In this document: one piece after another, positions 35,543-44,526 of the stretch
How positions within the stretch are numbered: the first letter of the stretch is position 1
Layout: every line of letters starts with the position of its first letter
From: Sneathiella marina
Lineage (GTDB): Bacteria; Pseudomonadota; Alphaproteobacteria; Sneathiellales; Sneathiellaceae
Direction of reading: 5' to 3'
NCBI RefSeq assembly: GCF_023746535.1
Contig: NZ_CP098747.1
Span: forward strand, 186,001 to 250,000
DNA: 64,000 nt
The notes under the pieces: generated by a model
Databases searched by the model: none
What the model saw: the letters and a program-made list of their open reading frames with translations, nothing else
What the model was told of the DNA's origin: nothing
Translations under genes and position numbers: made by a program

Positions 35543-35961
35543 GAAGTTTCTCCCGCGCTCAAGCAACAAGCTGGCGCGACCTAAATGTTTCTAGAATGTG
35601 GATTGAGTACCGGCAATTATGGAGTAGAGGGACCTTATCCGGCTCTCTCTAAGAAATTATATTGACAGGTCAAAACAGTGCCCAAATTGACTTTAAGCTT
35701 TGTCGTGGCGACAAAAAAAACCTCTATCAATGTTAGAGGTTCGCGTTTCATCATTCGCCATTCAATTCACGTTGGCCTAAATCTAAGGTGTTTTGATAGC
35801 TGTTCAAATTCATAAAATATATGAACTATATAGAGAAACCCTATGGTGACTGAGCTGAGTCTTTTGCCATGGAAAAAAATTGTCAGTGGCTACTTGTTCT
35901 AACTATTGATCTTTCTTATATAGCGAGACGGTAAGTAGTATGTACAAATGGGATCAGTCGT
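35543..35961. other. Intergenic region upstream of lanM and of the OxyR-like gene
   Basis: No recognisable lanthipeptide precursor. On the reverse strand there is a good -10 (TATAAT, complement at 35656-35661) about 115 bases before lanM, with a weak TTGGGC -35. Further up, an intrinsic terminator faces lanM. Just before it lies a 20-codon reading frame (35813 to 35751, starting MNLNSYQ) without a ribosome site, cysteine-free and so an unlikely lanthipeptide precursor. Forward-strand short frames (for example MEKNCQWLLV at about 35870) also lack support. Confidence 0.4.
35713..35741 (-). terminator. Intrinsic terminator on the reverse strand upstream of lanM
   Basis: Read on the reverse strand, AACCTCTA and TAGAGGTT pair perfectly around a seven-base loop, followed by eight T. 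It would end a leftward transcript that begins between about 35750 and 35960, where no normal gene exists. Confidence 0.75.
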
Positions 35962-36900
35962 ATGGCGTGTTTTAAGCCGTCCCCGAGACAGCTGGAGTAT
36001 TTGGTTGCTGTCAGCAAGACAGGAAGTTTTTCAAAAGCCGCCCGGCTGTGTCACGTTTCACAGCCTACTTTATCGACGCAAATTCAACTATTGGAAAGCC
36101 AGCTTCAAGTAACGCTAATCGAAAGATCCAGGAGCGGCGCTTGCCCGACACCTATCGGCCTTAAGGTCATTGATCAATCTAAATCTATTCTGGCAGATCT
36201 TTCGCACTTAATGAATACGGTCGCCCATACCAGCGGGAATTTGGACAATAAAATTAAACTGGGTGTTGGCCCAACATTTGGACCATATTTTCTACCGTAT
36301 CTCCTGCCGTCGCTAAACACAAAAGACTTTGGATTGGAAATCTTGATTACTGAAGGAAGCTGGGAGGATATGCAGGAAGGGCTCTTAAAGGGTGAATTGG
36401 ATTGTGCTTTAACATCCCCGTTTGAAGAGTTGATCCATTTGGAATATGAAGAAATTATCGCTGAACCCATGTGGATTGGAATTCCGGTCGATCATGAATT
36501 TGCCCGATGTGATCGTCTTTTACCTGAAATGCTCAAGGGTCAGAAATTTTTCGGTCTGGCTGATGACTATACCTACTATCAGACGAAGCTTCAGGAGTTT
36601 TGCGATTTTGTAGGAGCGTCAATTCATGAAGAATATGTTGGTGCAAATTTGGACGCTATCCGGCAATTAGTCTCCATCGGCAAAGGGTTGTCGTTTTTTC
36701 CAGAGTATTATGTAGCTTCTGAATTTACAAAAGAAGGTCGTGTGGCGCTTCGTCAAATTTCTGGTGTTTCTCTTTCCAGGTCGATCGGTCTGATTTGGCG
36801 TCAGGATTCGCCTCGACAGCTGCATTTTCAAAAACTACTCGATGCGTGCAAAGGAAGCCTGATGGATTGTCGTGAGCTTAGTGAACGGCAGATTGCTTGA
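35962..36900 (+). CDS. OxyR-like LysR-family regulator
   Basis: A 312-aa LysR protein. It opens PSPRQLEYLVAVSKTGSFSK with the helix-turn-helix in AARLCHVSQPTLSTQIQLLE. The effector part (GVGPTFGPYFLPYLLP, SIGKGLSFFPEYYV) resembles the OxyR branch. OxyR's paired redox cysteines cannot be assigned with confidence: several cysteines exist (for example LDCAL, FCDF) but not in the C-G-x-C-type setting. So hydrogen peroxide sensing is not established. It faces the short-chain dehydrogenase downstream. Confidence 0.85.
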   Translation: MACFKPSPRQLEYLVAVSKTGSFSKAARLCHVSQPTLSTQIQLLESQLQVTLIERSRSGACPTPIGLKVIDQSKSILADLSHLMNTVAHTSGNLDNKIKLGVGPTFGPYFLPYLLPSLNTKDFGLEILITEGSWEDMQEGLLKGELDCALTSPFEELIHLEYEEIIAEPMWIGIPVDHEFARCDRLLPEMLKGQKFFGLADDYTYYQTKLQEFCDFVGASIHEEYVGANLDAIRQLVSIGKGLSFFPEYYVASEFTKEGRVALRQISGVSLSRSIGLIWRQDSPRQLHFQKLLDACKGSLMDCRELSERQIA

Positions 36901-37034
36901 AGTTCATCGAAACCAAGCCTTTTTAATATACCTAATTTCTACATTTCCAATGCAATTTAACGTTGTTTCCATAAAACCGTGACTTTTGTAGCAAGAACCG
37001 TAATCATTGTAAGAATAGAAAATAATAAAGGAAA

Positions 37035-37829
37035 ATGTTTATGGCGAACCCTTCCGCGACCAATGCCGTTGGTTATCATAGAGATCTTACAAAGAAAGTA
37101 GCCTGGATTACTGGGGCGGGAACAGGCATTGGCCAGGCGGCCGCAATTTCGCTGGCGAGCGCAGGAATGAATGTCATTCTTTCCGGGCGCCGCAGGACTG
37201 CGCTTGAAGAAACTGCGAACCTTGTAAGGAAATTCGGAGTTGAACCAGTAATCGAGGAGCTTGATGTAGCGGATGCTGGGGCAATCGATCAGTTAGTATT
37301 GCGTATAAAAGAAAAGTTCGGCCGTCTGGATATTGCTGTTTTGAGTGCGGGCATCAATGTGAAGGCCAGATCCTGGAATGAAGTGACCATCGAGGGTTGG
37401 GATGATGTTATCGACATTGATTTAAATGGCGCTTTTTACTGTTGTCGTGCAGCTTTGCCGATGATGAGAGAGCAAAAATCCGGCTTGATAATCAATGTTG
37501 CATCTTGGGCCGGTGTGCATGTCTCTAAAATGACGGGTCCCGCTTATACCGCAGCGAAACATGGCATGGTCGCCATGAGTGAATCAATTAACATGGAAGA
37601 AGCTATTCATGGCATTCGATCATGTGCCCTCTGTCCGGGCGAAGTGGCAACACCGATCTTGGATAATCGACCCGTACCAATTACGGATGAACAAAAGGAA
37701 GTTATGCTGCAAGCGGAAGACCTAGGTCAGACGATCTTGTTTCTCGCTCAGATGCATGAACGCATTTGTATAAACCAATTGGTGATTAGTCCAACCGCGA
37801 ACCGTGCTTATACCTCAACTGTTTTTTGA
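37035..37829 (+). CDS. Short-chain dehydrogenase/reductase
   Basis: A 264-aa SDR enzyme. The cofactor motif TGAGTGIGQAAAISLA is followed by SGRRRTALEE, whose arginines suggest NADP(H). The LSAGIN block stands where NNAG is usual. The active site is Ser in NVASWAGVHV with Tyr-x-x-x-Lys in AYTAAKHGMV. The C-terminus lacks the common VTGQ ending and instead reads NQLVISPTANRAY. It lies behind the OxyR-like gene and ends at a hairpin shared with the convergent acyl-CoA dehydrogenase gene. Substrate unknown. Confidence 0.9.
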   Translation: MFMANPSATNAVGYHRDLTKKVAWITGAGTGIGQAAAISLASAGMNVILSGRRRTALEETANLVRKFGVEPVIEELDVADAGAIDQLVLRIKEKFGRLDIAVLSAGINVKARSWNEVTIEGWDDVIDIDLNGAFYCCRAALPMMREQKSGLIINVASWAGVHVSKMTGPAYTAAKHGMVAMSESINMEEAIHGIRSCALCPGEVATPILDNRPVPITDEQKEVMLQAEDLGQTILFLAQMHERICINQLVISPTANRAYTSTVF

Positions 37830-37913
37830 GATATATGTGAATGTAAAATTAGGCTCAACAGGTTTGCATCAGATTTCCAAATTGCTGGAGCATGCGGAAG
37901 ATCATATATTAGT

Positions 37914-37963
37914 TCATCCCGCGATATTCCCTGTATTGGCAACGGGAAAATATCACGGGATGA
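37914..37963. terminator. Hairpin between convergent genes
   Basis: TCATCCCGCGATATTCCC pairs with the complementary arm ending CACGGGATGA with one mismatch and a small bulge. It lies between the stops of the SDR and acyl-CoA dehydrogenase genes and could end both transcripts, although no clean T run follows. Confidence 0.45.
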
Positions 37964-37999
37964 CGTCAAACTCTTATCTTAAATGTCTTTTACGGGTTT

Positions 38000-39247
38000 C
38001 TACCAGCACTCATGCTTCTGCGCTTCCGCCCGGCCAACTACCATATGATGGACTTCATCGGGACCATCTGCCAGACGAAGGATGCGCTGCGTTGCATACA
38101 TGCTTGGAAGAGGCGTCCATTGTGAGACACCAGTCGCGCCGTGAATCTGGATTGCCTGATCGATGATCTGGCAGACTTTCTCCGGCACCATGGCCTTTAC
38201 AGCACTCACATAAACCCGTGCTTCGCGATTACCCAAAACATCCATTGCTTTGGCAGCCTGCAACACCATCAATCGCATGGCGTCAATTTCGATACGGGCG
38301 CGCGCGATGACCTCCAGGTTTTTACCGAGTTTGAGGATGGGCTTTCCAAAAGCTTCCCGGCTACCAGCCCGTTTGACCATCAACTCGAGCGCCTTCTCGC
38401 CTTGACCAATGGAGCGCATGCAATGATGGATCCGGCCAGGCCCAAGCCGGACTTGCGAAATTTCGAAGCCACGACCTTCGCCCAACAGAATATTTTCTTC
38501 CGGTACCCGCACATTATCAAAAATGATACGCATATGGCCGTGCGGGGCGCCATCTTCTCCGAAGAATTGCATACCCTCGACAACGTCCACACCCGGGGTG
38601 TCAATGGGCACGAGTATCTGGGACTGCTGTCTTGATGACGGGGCATCCGGGCTGGTTTTAACCATGACAATCATGATTTTACAGCGTGGATCTCCTGCGC
38701 CTGAAATATAGTATTTCTCACCGTTGATGACCCATTCCCCATTTTCGAGGACGGCTTGCGTTGAAACATTTTTTGCATCAGACGAAGCCACACCAGGCTC
38801 TGTCATGGCGTAAGCTGACCGGATCTCTCCATTGAGGAGCGGCTTCAGCCATTTATCCTTTTGTGCCTTCGTGCCGACTCGCTCAAGAACCTCCATATTC
38901 CCGGTATCCGGCGCACTACAATTCAGCGTTTCCGATGCCAGAGGATTTTTACCCAGTTCTGCGGCAATATAAGCGTAATCCAGGTTTGTCAGGCCTTCAC
39001 CCGTTTCGGCATTTGGCAGGAAGAAATTCCAGAGCCCGGATTCCTTGGCTTTCGCCTTGGCGCCATCCAACAGCTCCAGTTGACGTGGATGCCAAGCCCA
39101 GCGATCCTCTTTGCCCTTATCCAGCTCAAAGAATTCATCCGTGATGGGGTCAACATTTTCGGTAATATGCTTCTTGACCGCATACATCAATGGTTGGGCG
39201 TCTTCCGACATTGCAAGGTTAAATAATTCTTGATCGGATTCTGACAT
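38000..39247 (-). CDS. Acyl-CoA dehydrogenase family protein
   Basis: A 415-aa flavoenzyme of the acyl-CoA dehydrogenase fold. FAD and substrate contacts lie in SAYAMTEPGVASSDAKNVST and WVINGEKYYISGAGDP. GPGRIHHCMRSIGQGEKALE is the family's helical core, and the C-terminal QIHGATGVSQWTPLPSMYA resembles the ACAD10/11-like branch, which handles long or hydroxylated acyl-CoAs. It is alone, with a leftward direction, between the SDR and a LysR gene that is also leftward. A fatty-acid role is likely but the chain type is unknown. Confidence 0.9.
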   Translation of the reverse strand: MSESDQELFNLAMSEDAQPLMYAVKKHITENVDPITDEFFELDKGKEDRWAWHPRQLELLDGAKAKAKESGLWNFFLPNAETGEGLTNLDYAYIAAELGKNPLASETLNCSAPDTGNMEVLERVGTKAQKDKWLKPLLNGEIRSAYAMTEPGVASSDAKNVSTQAVLENGEWVINGEKYYISGAGDPRCKIMIVMVKTSPDAPSSRQQSQILVPIDTPGVDVVEGMQFFGEDGAPHGHMRIIFDNVRVPEENILLGEGRGFEISQVRLGPGRIHHCMRSIGQGEKALELMVKRAGSREAFGKPILKLGKNLEVIARARIEIDAMRLMVLQAAKAMDVLGNREARVYVSAVKAMVPEKVCQIIDQAIQIHGATGVSQWTPLPSMYATQRILRLADGPDEVHHMVVGRAEAQKHECW

Positions 39248-39544
39248 GACTGTTCTTTCTTTTTATTGTTATGATTTCCAGTATCAATACTGCAAATACG
39301 ACGGTTGTTGTCAATGCAGTAGATTGCCCGGCTCCCCGATGCAAATTTATATTTCAGATATCGAAGTCTTCACGCAATGGCATTGGCCAAACGGAAAGAA
39401 AGTCAATGGAGCACCGTCGATATTGCAGAACTCTCATCTGATGTTCTCACTACTGCCTCGTAACAGGTACGTGAGCGTATGAAGAGGGTTCTGGATGGCA
39501 TGCACAATGTTGATCCGCCTGAAAAACTAACAAGGAAATTTGAT
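39248..39544. other. Gap without a recognisable gene
   Basis: Between the acyl-CoA dehydrogenase start and the LysR stop. Short frames exist on the forward strand but none has a ribosome site or a recognisable sequence. It should hold the promoter of the acyl-CoA dehydrogenase gene. Confidence 0.5.
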
Positions 39545-40507
39545 CTATTTACCAAATGCAGGCCGGTTTTCATTGCCGATAAAGTTGTGAGATTGCCCGG
39601 TTCCGGTGCTCATATGCATGAATTCAATGAACGCTTTGGCCGCCTCGTTATGTGTATGGTTGCGCAACCAGGCCAGACCAATATCCATTGTGGGAACACC
39701 GTCCGCGACTTCAAGGGTTTCTACCCTGCGTCCTTCCAGAGACCAGGGCCGGTAAACCATGTCTGAAAGTATGGAGATGCCCATGCCACTGGCAACCATG
39801 CTACGCACCGCTTCAACGGATAATGTCCGGAAGAAGACATTGGGTTTGTATGAAGTTTTATTCCAGTAACGCTGAGCCGTATTACTCGCCTCGTCGACGG
39901 TCAACATGATATAGGGTTCACTGGATATGTCTTGTAGGGTTACTGATGGTTGCTTCAGAAATTTATGATGGGCATCTACCCAAAGCCGTCTACGAGATTT
40001 CACAAGAATATCGTGTGAGAGCTCTTCATGATTCACAATGTTGGATGTCAGCATAACGGCCAGATCAAATCCGCCAGCGATCAACCCCTCTTCTATATTT
40101 GGCCTGTCGGCCTCAGAGATATGAATGCGCACATTTGGAAATGCCCTGGAAAACCTGGAAACGAATGGGGGGACGAAATAGCCCGCAATGGTATAAGTGA
40201 CAGCGAGATTGATTGATCCTTTCACATCCTCCCGGATGCGCCGAGGAATTCGAATTGCCTCTTCCACAGACTCCACAATATGACGGGCATGGTCGAGAAA
40301 GAGGTTTCCCTCATAGGTTAACGAGACCCCACTGGAATGACGCTCAAATAACGTTGTTCCAACTATTTCTTCCAACGCTTTAATCGCAGTTGTGATGGCC
40401 GACTGGGATACATTAATATCCTTCGCCGCCCTTGAAATCTGCCCGGCATTTGCCGTGGCAATGAAGTATCTTATGTGACGTAAAGAAGGTTCCATCATAT
40501 TTTCCAA
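39545..40507 (-). CDS. LysR-family regulator
   Basis: A 320-aa LysR protein with the helix-turn-helix in AGQISRAAKDINVSQSAITTAIKALE (read in parts) and the linker TTLFERHSSGVSLT. The effector domain includes GSINLAVTYTIAGYFVPPF and VASGMGISILSDMVY. Three nearby Met codons compete as start; relatives begin at the PSLRHIRYF segment. It is divergent from the TorT-like transporter operon and an LysR-type palindrome lies in between. It probably controls that operon. Confidence 0.87.
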   Translation of the reverse strand: MENMMEPSLRHIRYFIATANAGQISRAAKDINVSQSAITTAIKALEEIVGTTLFERHSSGVSLTYEGNLFLDHARHIVESVEEAIRIPRRIREDVKGSINLAVTYTIAGYFVPPFVSRFSRAFPNVRIHISEADRPNIEEGLIAGGFDLAVMLTSNIVNHEELSHDILVKSRRRLWVDAHHKFLKQPSVTLQDISSEPYIMLTVDEASNTAQRYWNKTSYKPNVFFRTLSVEAVRSMVASGMGISILSDMVYRPWSLEGRRVETLEVADGVPTMDIGLAWLRNHTHNEAAKAFIEFMHMSTGTGQSHNFIGNENRPAFGK

Positions 40508-40847
40508 TACTCATTATTTCAAAATCGAAAATACCGCAAAGCAATATTATTGTAAAATATTGCCCGTTATCTATCTAATATTTCAAATATGTACATAACT
40601 AACATATTGTAATTAAATAATTAAATCGCATATTTGTTACCTGTCAAGGTCGGGCTTTTCTGAGTCTATCCAGCATTTCTTATATCATAAATATTAATAT
40701 TAATATATTTAAAATCATATTTTACAATATTACAATTAGATGTCCTAATTAACCTCGTAAGAAACGGGGCTGCTCTTTTGCATGACTTTACTAAAGAGGC
40801 TGCAATTGAGACGTACTCGTTCAACAAACAGGGAAAAGGATAAAACA
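40508..40847. other. AT-rich divergent control region
   Basis: A 340-base gap between the LysR gene and the transporter operon, with no gene. It is very AT-rich and contains the inverted repeat at 40541-40563 and many TATA-like elements; no single -10/-35 pair stands out. Confidence 0.5.
40541..40563. promoter_or_regulatory. LysR-type operator candidate
   Basis: GCAATATT and AATATTGC form a perfect 8-bp inverted repeat around seven bases, including the T-N11-A pattern of LysR sites. It lies 34 bases before the LysR start, the usual autoregulatory place. Confidence 0.5.
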
Positions 40848-41921
40848 ATGAAGAGACTTACTTATGGTCTTATGGCTACAGCGGTGGTCGCAGCAGCGAT
40901 CACGGCGCCGGCATTCGCCGCGGATTGGTTTCCAGTGCAAGTACAGGTTTGGGAACCGGCATTCGATATGAATAGTCCCCGCAGGGACATCAATTACACA
41001 CCCCTTGAAAAAGCAGCCAAGCCTTGGGATTTATGTGTTTCGTTTCCGCATATGAAAGATGCCTATTGGTTAGGCGTCGATTATGGTGTCACGGAAGAAG
41101 CCAAACGCCTAGGCGTTAAGATGCAGGTTGTCGAAGCGGGCGGGTATACTGAACTTAACAAACAGATTTCTCAGTTGGAAGACTGTGTAGCCTCAGGTGC
41201 CGACGCTGTCATTATCGGTGCGATATCTGCAGATGGCCTGAATAACGTTATCAAGGAAATTCGGGCAAAGAATATTCCCGTCATTGATGTTATTAATGGC
41301 ATCTCTTCTCCTGAGCTGACTGCAAAATCTCTTGTCTCATTTGGTGAAATGGGTGCGAAGACAGGTGAATATCTCGCAAAACAACATCCTGCTGGTAGTG
41401 GCAAGGTAAAAGTCGCCTGGTTCCCTGGACCCTCCGGTGCAGGTTGGGTAGAAGCGGGTAACTCTGGATTTACGGGGGCAATAGCCGGCAGTGATATTGA
41501 ACTTGTTGAAACCAAATATGGCGATACGGGTAAAGAAGTTCAGGCGAAACTGGTCGAAGATACCTTGGAAGCCCATCCGGATCTTGCTTATGTAGTGGGA
41601 ACTGCCGTGACTGCAGAAGCGGCTATCCCCATTCTTCGATCGAGAGATCTGACAGGCCAGGTCAAAGTCGCGTCCTACTATTTTACGCCAGGTGTCGAGC
41701 AAGGTCTTCGCCGTGGTCAAATTGTCGCCGCACCGACTGATTCCACTGTTCTTCAAGGTCGGATTGCAGTTGATATCGCCGTTCGTGCATTGGAAGGCAA
41801 ACCCTATGAGAAGCATGTAGGGCCAGCGCTTTACGTGGTTGATGGTGACAATCTAAAGGACTTTGACGCCTCGTCTACATTGGCGCCAAAAGGCTTCTCA
41901 CCTATCTTCACGGTTGAATAA
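40848..41921 (+). CDS. TorT/RbsB-like periplasmic binding protein
   Basis: About 357 aa. It has a signal peptide (MKRLTYGLMATAVVAAAITA, cleavage after AFAA) behind AAGGA, which is why I start at 40848 and not at an upstream codon. The mature part has the type I periplasmic fold: DLCVSFPHMKDAYWLGVDYG, EDCVASGADAVIIGAI, NIPVIDVING. The WFPVQVQVWEPAFD opening followed by KPWDLC is like TorT, the TMAO-sensing protein, but here it is followed by a sugar-type ABC ATPase and permease. It is thus likely a transport binding protein. Ligand unknown. Confidence 0.87.
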   Translation: MKRLTYGLMATAVVAAAITAPAFAADWFPVQVQVWEPAFDMNSPRRDINYTPLEKAAKPWDLCVSFPHMKDAYWLGVDYGVTEEAKRLGVKMQVVEAGGYTELNKQISQLEDCVASGADAVIIGAISADGLNNVIKEIRAKNIPVIDVINGISSPELTAKSLVSFGEMGAKTGEYLAKQHPAGSGKVKVAWFPGPSGAGWVEAGNSGFTGAIAGSDIELVETKYGDTGKEVQAKLVEDTLEAHPDLAYVVGTAVTAEAAIPILRSRDLTGQVKVASYYFTPGVEQGLRRGQIVAAPTDSTVLQGRIAVDIAVRALEGKPYEKHVGPALYVVDGDNLKDFDASSTLAPKGFSPIFTVE

Positions 41922-41923
41922 CG

Positions 41924-43486
41924 ATGAACCCGCAAGCCGCAACAACTCCCGATCATCGGCTTGAAAAGGATACGCATCCCGGTGATGCGTATCCTCTCCT
42001 CAAAACTGATGGATTAACGAAAGACTATCCGGGTATTCGCGCATTGGACGGTATGAATTTCGACCTTAAGGCTGGAGAGGTTCACATCCTGTTCGGAGAG
42101 AATGGTGCAGGGAAATCAACGTTGATTTCCATGCTCGCTGGCGCCAATACACCGACATCAGGCAACATTCGGTTCAATGGAGAATTAGTTGAACTAAGTA
42201 GTGTTCATAAAGCGCGGGAATTGGGTATCAGCGCTGTTTTTCAAGAATTTTCGCTTATTCCGCAAATGACGGTGGCGGAGAACCTGTTCTTGGGAGCCGA
42301 GCCAACAACACATGGGATGCTAAATTCCGCGGCACAAAAAAAAGCAGCAGAAGAAATCCTTTCAAGCCTCGACTTTCAGTTGCCTTCCGACAAGCGAATT
42401 GACCATTTGACGCGCGCAGAACAACAGATGGTGGAGATTGCAAAAGCCTTTAGATCGGATCTTTCCGTGCTTATCTTGGATGAGCCAACGGCATCTCTGA
42501 CGAACCATGAAACAGATCAGTTATTCAGATTGATTGGCAAATTGAAAAGTCAGAATGTCGGTATAATTTACATAACCCATCGCATGGCGGAAATACGCGA
42601 GATTGGTGACCGGATCACTATTTTGCGTGACGGCAAGTATATTGACACAGTTGATGCCAAGACAACAGATGACGACGAGCTTGTGCGCCTTATGACCGGG
42701 CGTGTCGTCGGACAGATATTTCCAAAGATTGCCTATAATCCAGGCGAGGTTGCCCTGGAGGTGAAGGATCTCCATACAGTAGGTGGCTCTGTCAAAGGCG
42801 CTTCAATTACGGTCCGAAAAGGTGAAATCGTAGGCTTTGCTGGCCTTGTCGGGTCCGGTAAATCCAAATTTGCGAAAGCCTGCTTCGGTGCTTTCGATAT
42901 TGAAAGCGGTTCAATCATATTTAACGGCGAGAAGATAACCAGACCAAAAACCAAGGATATGCTCAAGCGCGGATTTATGTATCTCCCCTCCGACCGCCGG
43001 AATGACGGTTTAATGATGATGCGTTCGGCCCGGGAAAACATAAGTATTGCATCACTGGATATCCCGCCCTTCTCAAACGGCTGGATGTTAAACAGGAAAA
43101 AAGAAGCAAAAGTCGTCAAGGCGCTGGCTAAACAGTTAAACCTTTCTCCAAATCGGGTGGAACGAGATGCTGGCTTCTTCTCAGGCGGAAACCAGCAGAA
43201 ACTGATGTTGGCACGCAGCTTAACGCGAGAGTTTAATCTTGTTGTATTTGACGAACCAACAGTCGGTGTCGATGTCGGCACGCGAGCTGCCATATATGAA
43301 TTTATAGCCAAGCTTGCCAATGATGGTACGGCCATACTTCTTATTTCATCAGATTTGCCTGAAATCCTCAACCTGACCAATCGCGCATATGTGTTTTATC
43401 AGGGCCAGATTCAGGCGGAGCTTAAAGGCGAAGAAATTACGGAGACAAATGTATTGTCATATTTCTTTGAGCGGGAGGCGGCGTAA
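41924..43486 (+). CDS. Sugar-type ABC transporter ATP-binding protein (two nucleotide domains)
   Basis: A 520-aa RbsA/MglA-like double ATPase. Domain 1 has Walker A GENGAGKSTLISMLAG, a weak signature (LTRAEQQMVEIAKA) and Walker B VLILDEPTASL. Domain 2 has the altered Walker A GLVGSGKSKFAKACFG, a good signature FFSGGNQQKLMLARSL and LVVFDEPTVGVD. One strong and one weaker site is normal for the family. The gene begins two bases after the binding-protein stop and abuts the permease gene. Confidence 0.93.
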   Translation: MNPQAATTPDHRLEKDTHPGDAYPLLKTDGLTKDYPGIRALDGMNFDLKAGEVHILFGENGAGKSTLISMLAGANTPTSGNIRFNGELVELSSVHKARELGISAVFQEFSLIPQMTVAENLFLGAEPTTHGMLNSAAQKKAAEEILSSLDFQLPSDKRIDHLTRAEQQMVEIAKAFRSDLSVLILDEPTASLTNHETDQLFRLIGKLKSQNVGIIYITHRMAEIREIGDRITILRDGKYIDTVDAKTTDDDELVRLMTGRVVGQIFPKIAYNPGEVALEVKDLHTVGGSVKGASITVRKGEIVGFAGLVGSGKSKFAKACFGAFDIESGSIIFNGEKITRPKTKDMLKRGFMYLPSDRRNDGLMMMRSARENISIASLDIPPFSNGWMLNRKKEAKVVKALAKQLNLSPNRVERDAGFFSGGNQQKLMLARSLTREFNLVVFDEPTVGVDVGTRAAIYEFIAKLANDGTAILLISSDLPEILNLTNRAYVFYQGQIQAELKGEEITETNVLSYFFEREAA

Positions 43487-44515
43487 ATGTCCAACCAAAC
43501 CGAAACAATGCCAAAAACGAGGATTTCACCTGCTGATATACTCAAGAAAATATTCGTCCGGCTGGGCATATTGCCTTTCCTGTTGCTTATCGCCGTCATT
43601 GTATTCGCTTCGCTCTCGGACAACTTTCTGACAGGGCGTAATTTAATGAACGTATTGCGACAGTCTGTTTACTTGACGATTGTTTCCATGGGGCAAATGC
43701 TTGCGTTGCTTACCGGTGGATTTGATCTTTCTGTCGGAACAATTCTTGCCCTAACGTCTGTAGTGGGTGCGACAGTCATGGCAAGTGTGTATGCAGCGAT
43801 GCCCGATGCCATATGGCTGGCAATTATACTCGGATGTCTTGCCGGGATCGCAGCGGGAACCTTTATCGGTGTATTCAATGGCGTCGGCGTTGCTTTTTTT
43901 GGTGTATCGCCTTTCATGATGTCTTTGGGCATGGCATCAGTAGGCTTTGGCCTCGCCCTGTTCCTAACTGGTGGGACGCCCGTGTATGGAATGCCAGAAG
44001 CATTTGGGAACATTTTTGGCTTTGGCACCTTATTCGGAATACATGCGCCAATTTATGCCGCCGTTCTGATCGCGTTACTGCTCTATTTTTATTTGTATCG
44101 AACGAAGTCCGGCCGCTATTTCTATGCGGTTGGCGGCAACATAAAAGCGGCGAAATTATCCGGTATCAGTACCCGAAAAACTCTGCTCATGACGTATATT
44201 TTATGCGCTTTAATGGCAGCATTGGCGGGCATGTTGTTGACCGCAAGATTAGATACGGGGGAAGCCAATATTGGAGCGTCGATGCCCTTGCAATCCATTG
44301 CCGCATGCGTGATTGCCGGAGTGAGCCTGCGTGGCGGCGTTGGGCGCCTTGAAAATGTCATCTTGGGCGCAATTTTCATTGGCTTGGTACAGAATGGCAT
44401 GAACCTCGCCCGTATGGAATCTTACCTCCAAACCGTTGTTCTAGGTTCGTTGCTGATCCTGGCTGTAATCGCCGACCAAGTCAGGCTTCGCTATGTTGCA
44501 TCACTAAAGGATTAA
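43487..44515 (+). CDS. Sugar-type ABC transporter permease (RbsC-like)
   Basis: A 342-aa membrane protein with eight to ten helices. Family marks are QMLALLTGGFDLSVGTILAL, GVSPFMMSLGMASVGFGLAL, AVGGNIKAAKLSGIS and the coupling region RGGVGRLENVILGAIF. It forms the transmembrane dimer for the ATPase just upstream. The gene starts immediately after the ATPase stop. Confidence 0.93.
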   Translation: MSNQTETMPKTRISPADILKKIFVRLGILPFLLLIAVIVFASLSDNFLTGRNLMNVLRQSVYLTIVSMGQMLALLTGGFDLSVGTILALTSVVGATVMASVYAAMPDAIWLAIILGCLAGIAAGTFIGVFNGVGVAFFGVSPFMMSLGMASVGFGLALFLTGGTPVYGMPEAFGNIFGFGTLFGIHAPIYAAVLIALLLYFYLYRTKSGRYFYAVGGNIKAAKLSGISTRKTLLMTYILCALMAALAGMLLTARLDTGEANIGASMPLQSIAACVIAGVSLRGGVGRLENVILGAIFIGLVQNGMNLARMESYLQTVVLGSLLILAVIADQVRLRYVASLKD

Positions 44516-44526
44516 AAGGAAAAAAA

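Noticed and set aside
35751-35813. 20-codon frame upstream of lanM as lanthipeptide precursor
   Set aside because: No cysteine, no known leader type and no ribosome-binding site, so it was not listed as a gene.
35863-35940. Forward short frames (MEKNCQWLLV, MVTELSLLPW) near lanM as precursor peptides
   Set aside because: About 20 residues, no ribosome site, at most one cysteine and no core/leader structure.
36054-36062. GTTTCACAG as a second parS-like site
   Set aside because: Only a half-match inside the LysR coding sequence and not palindromic.
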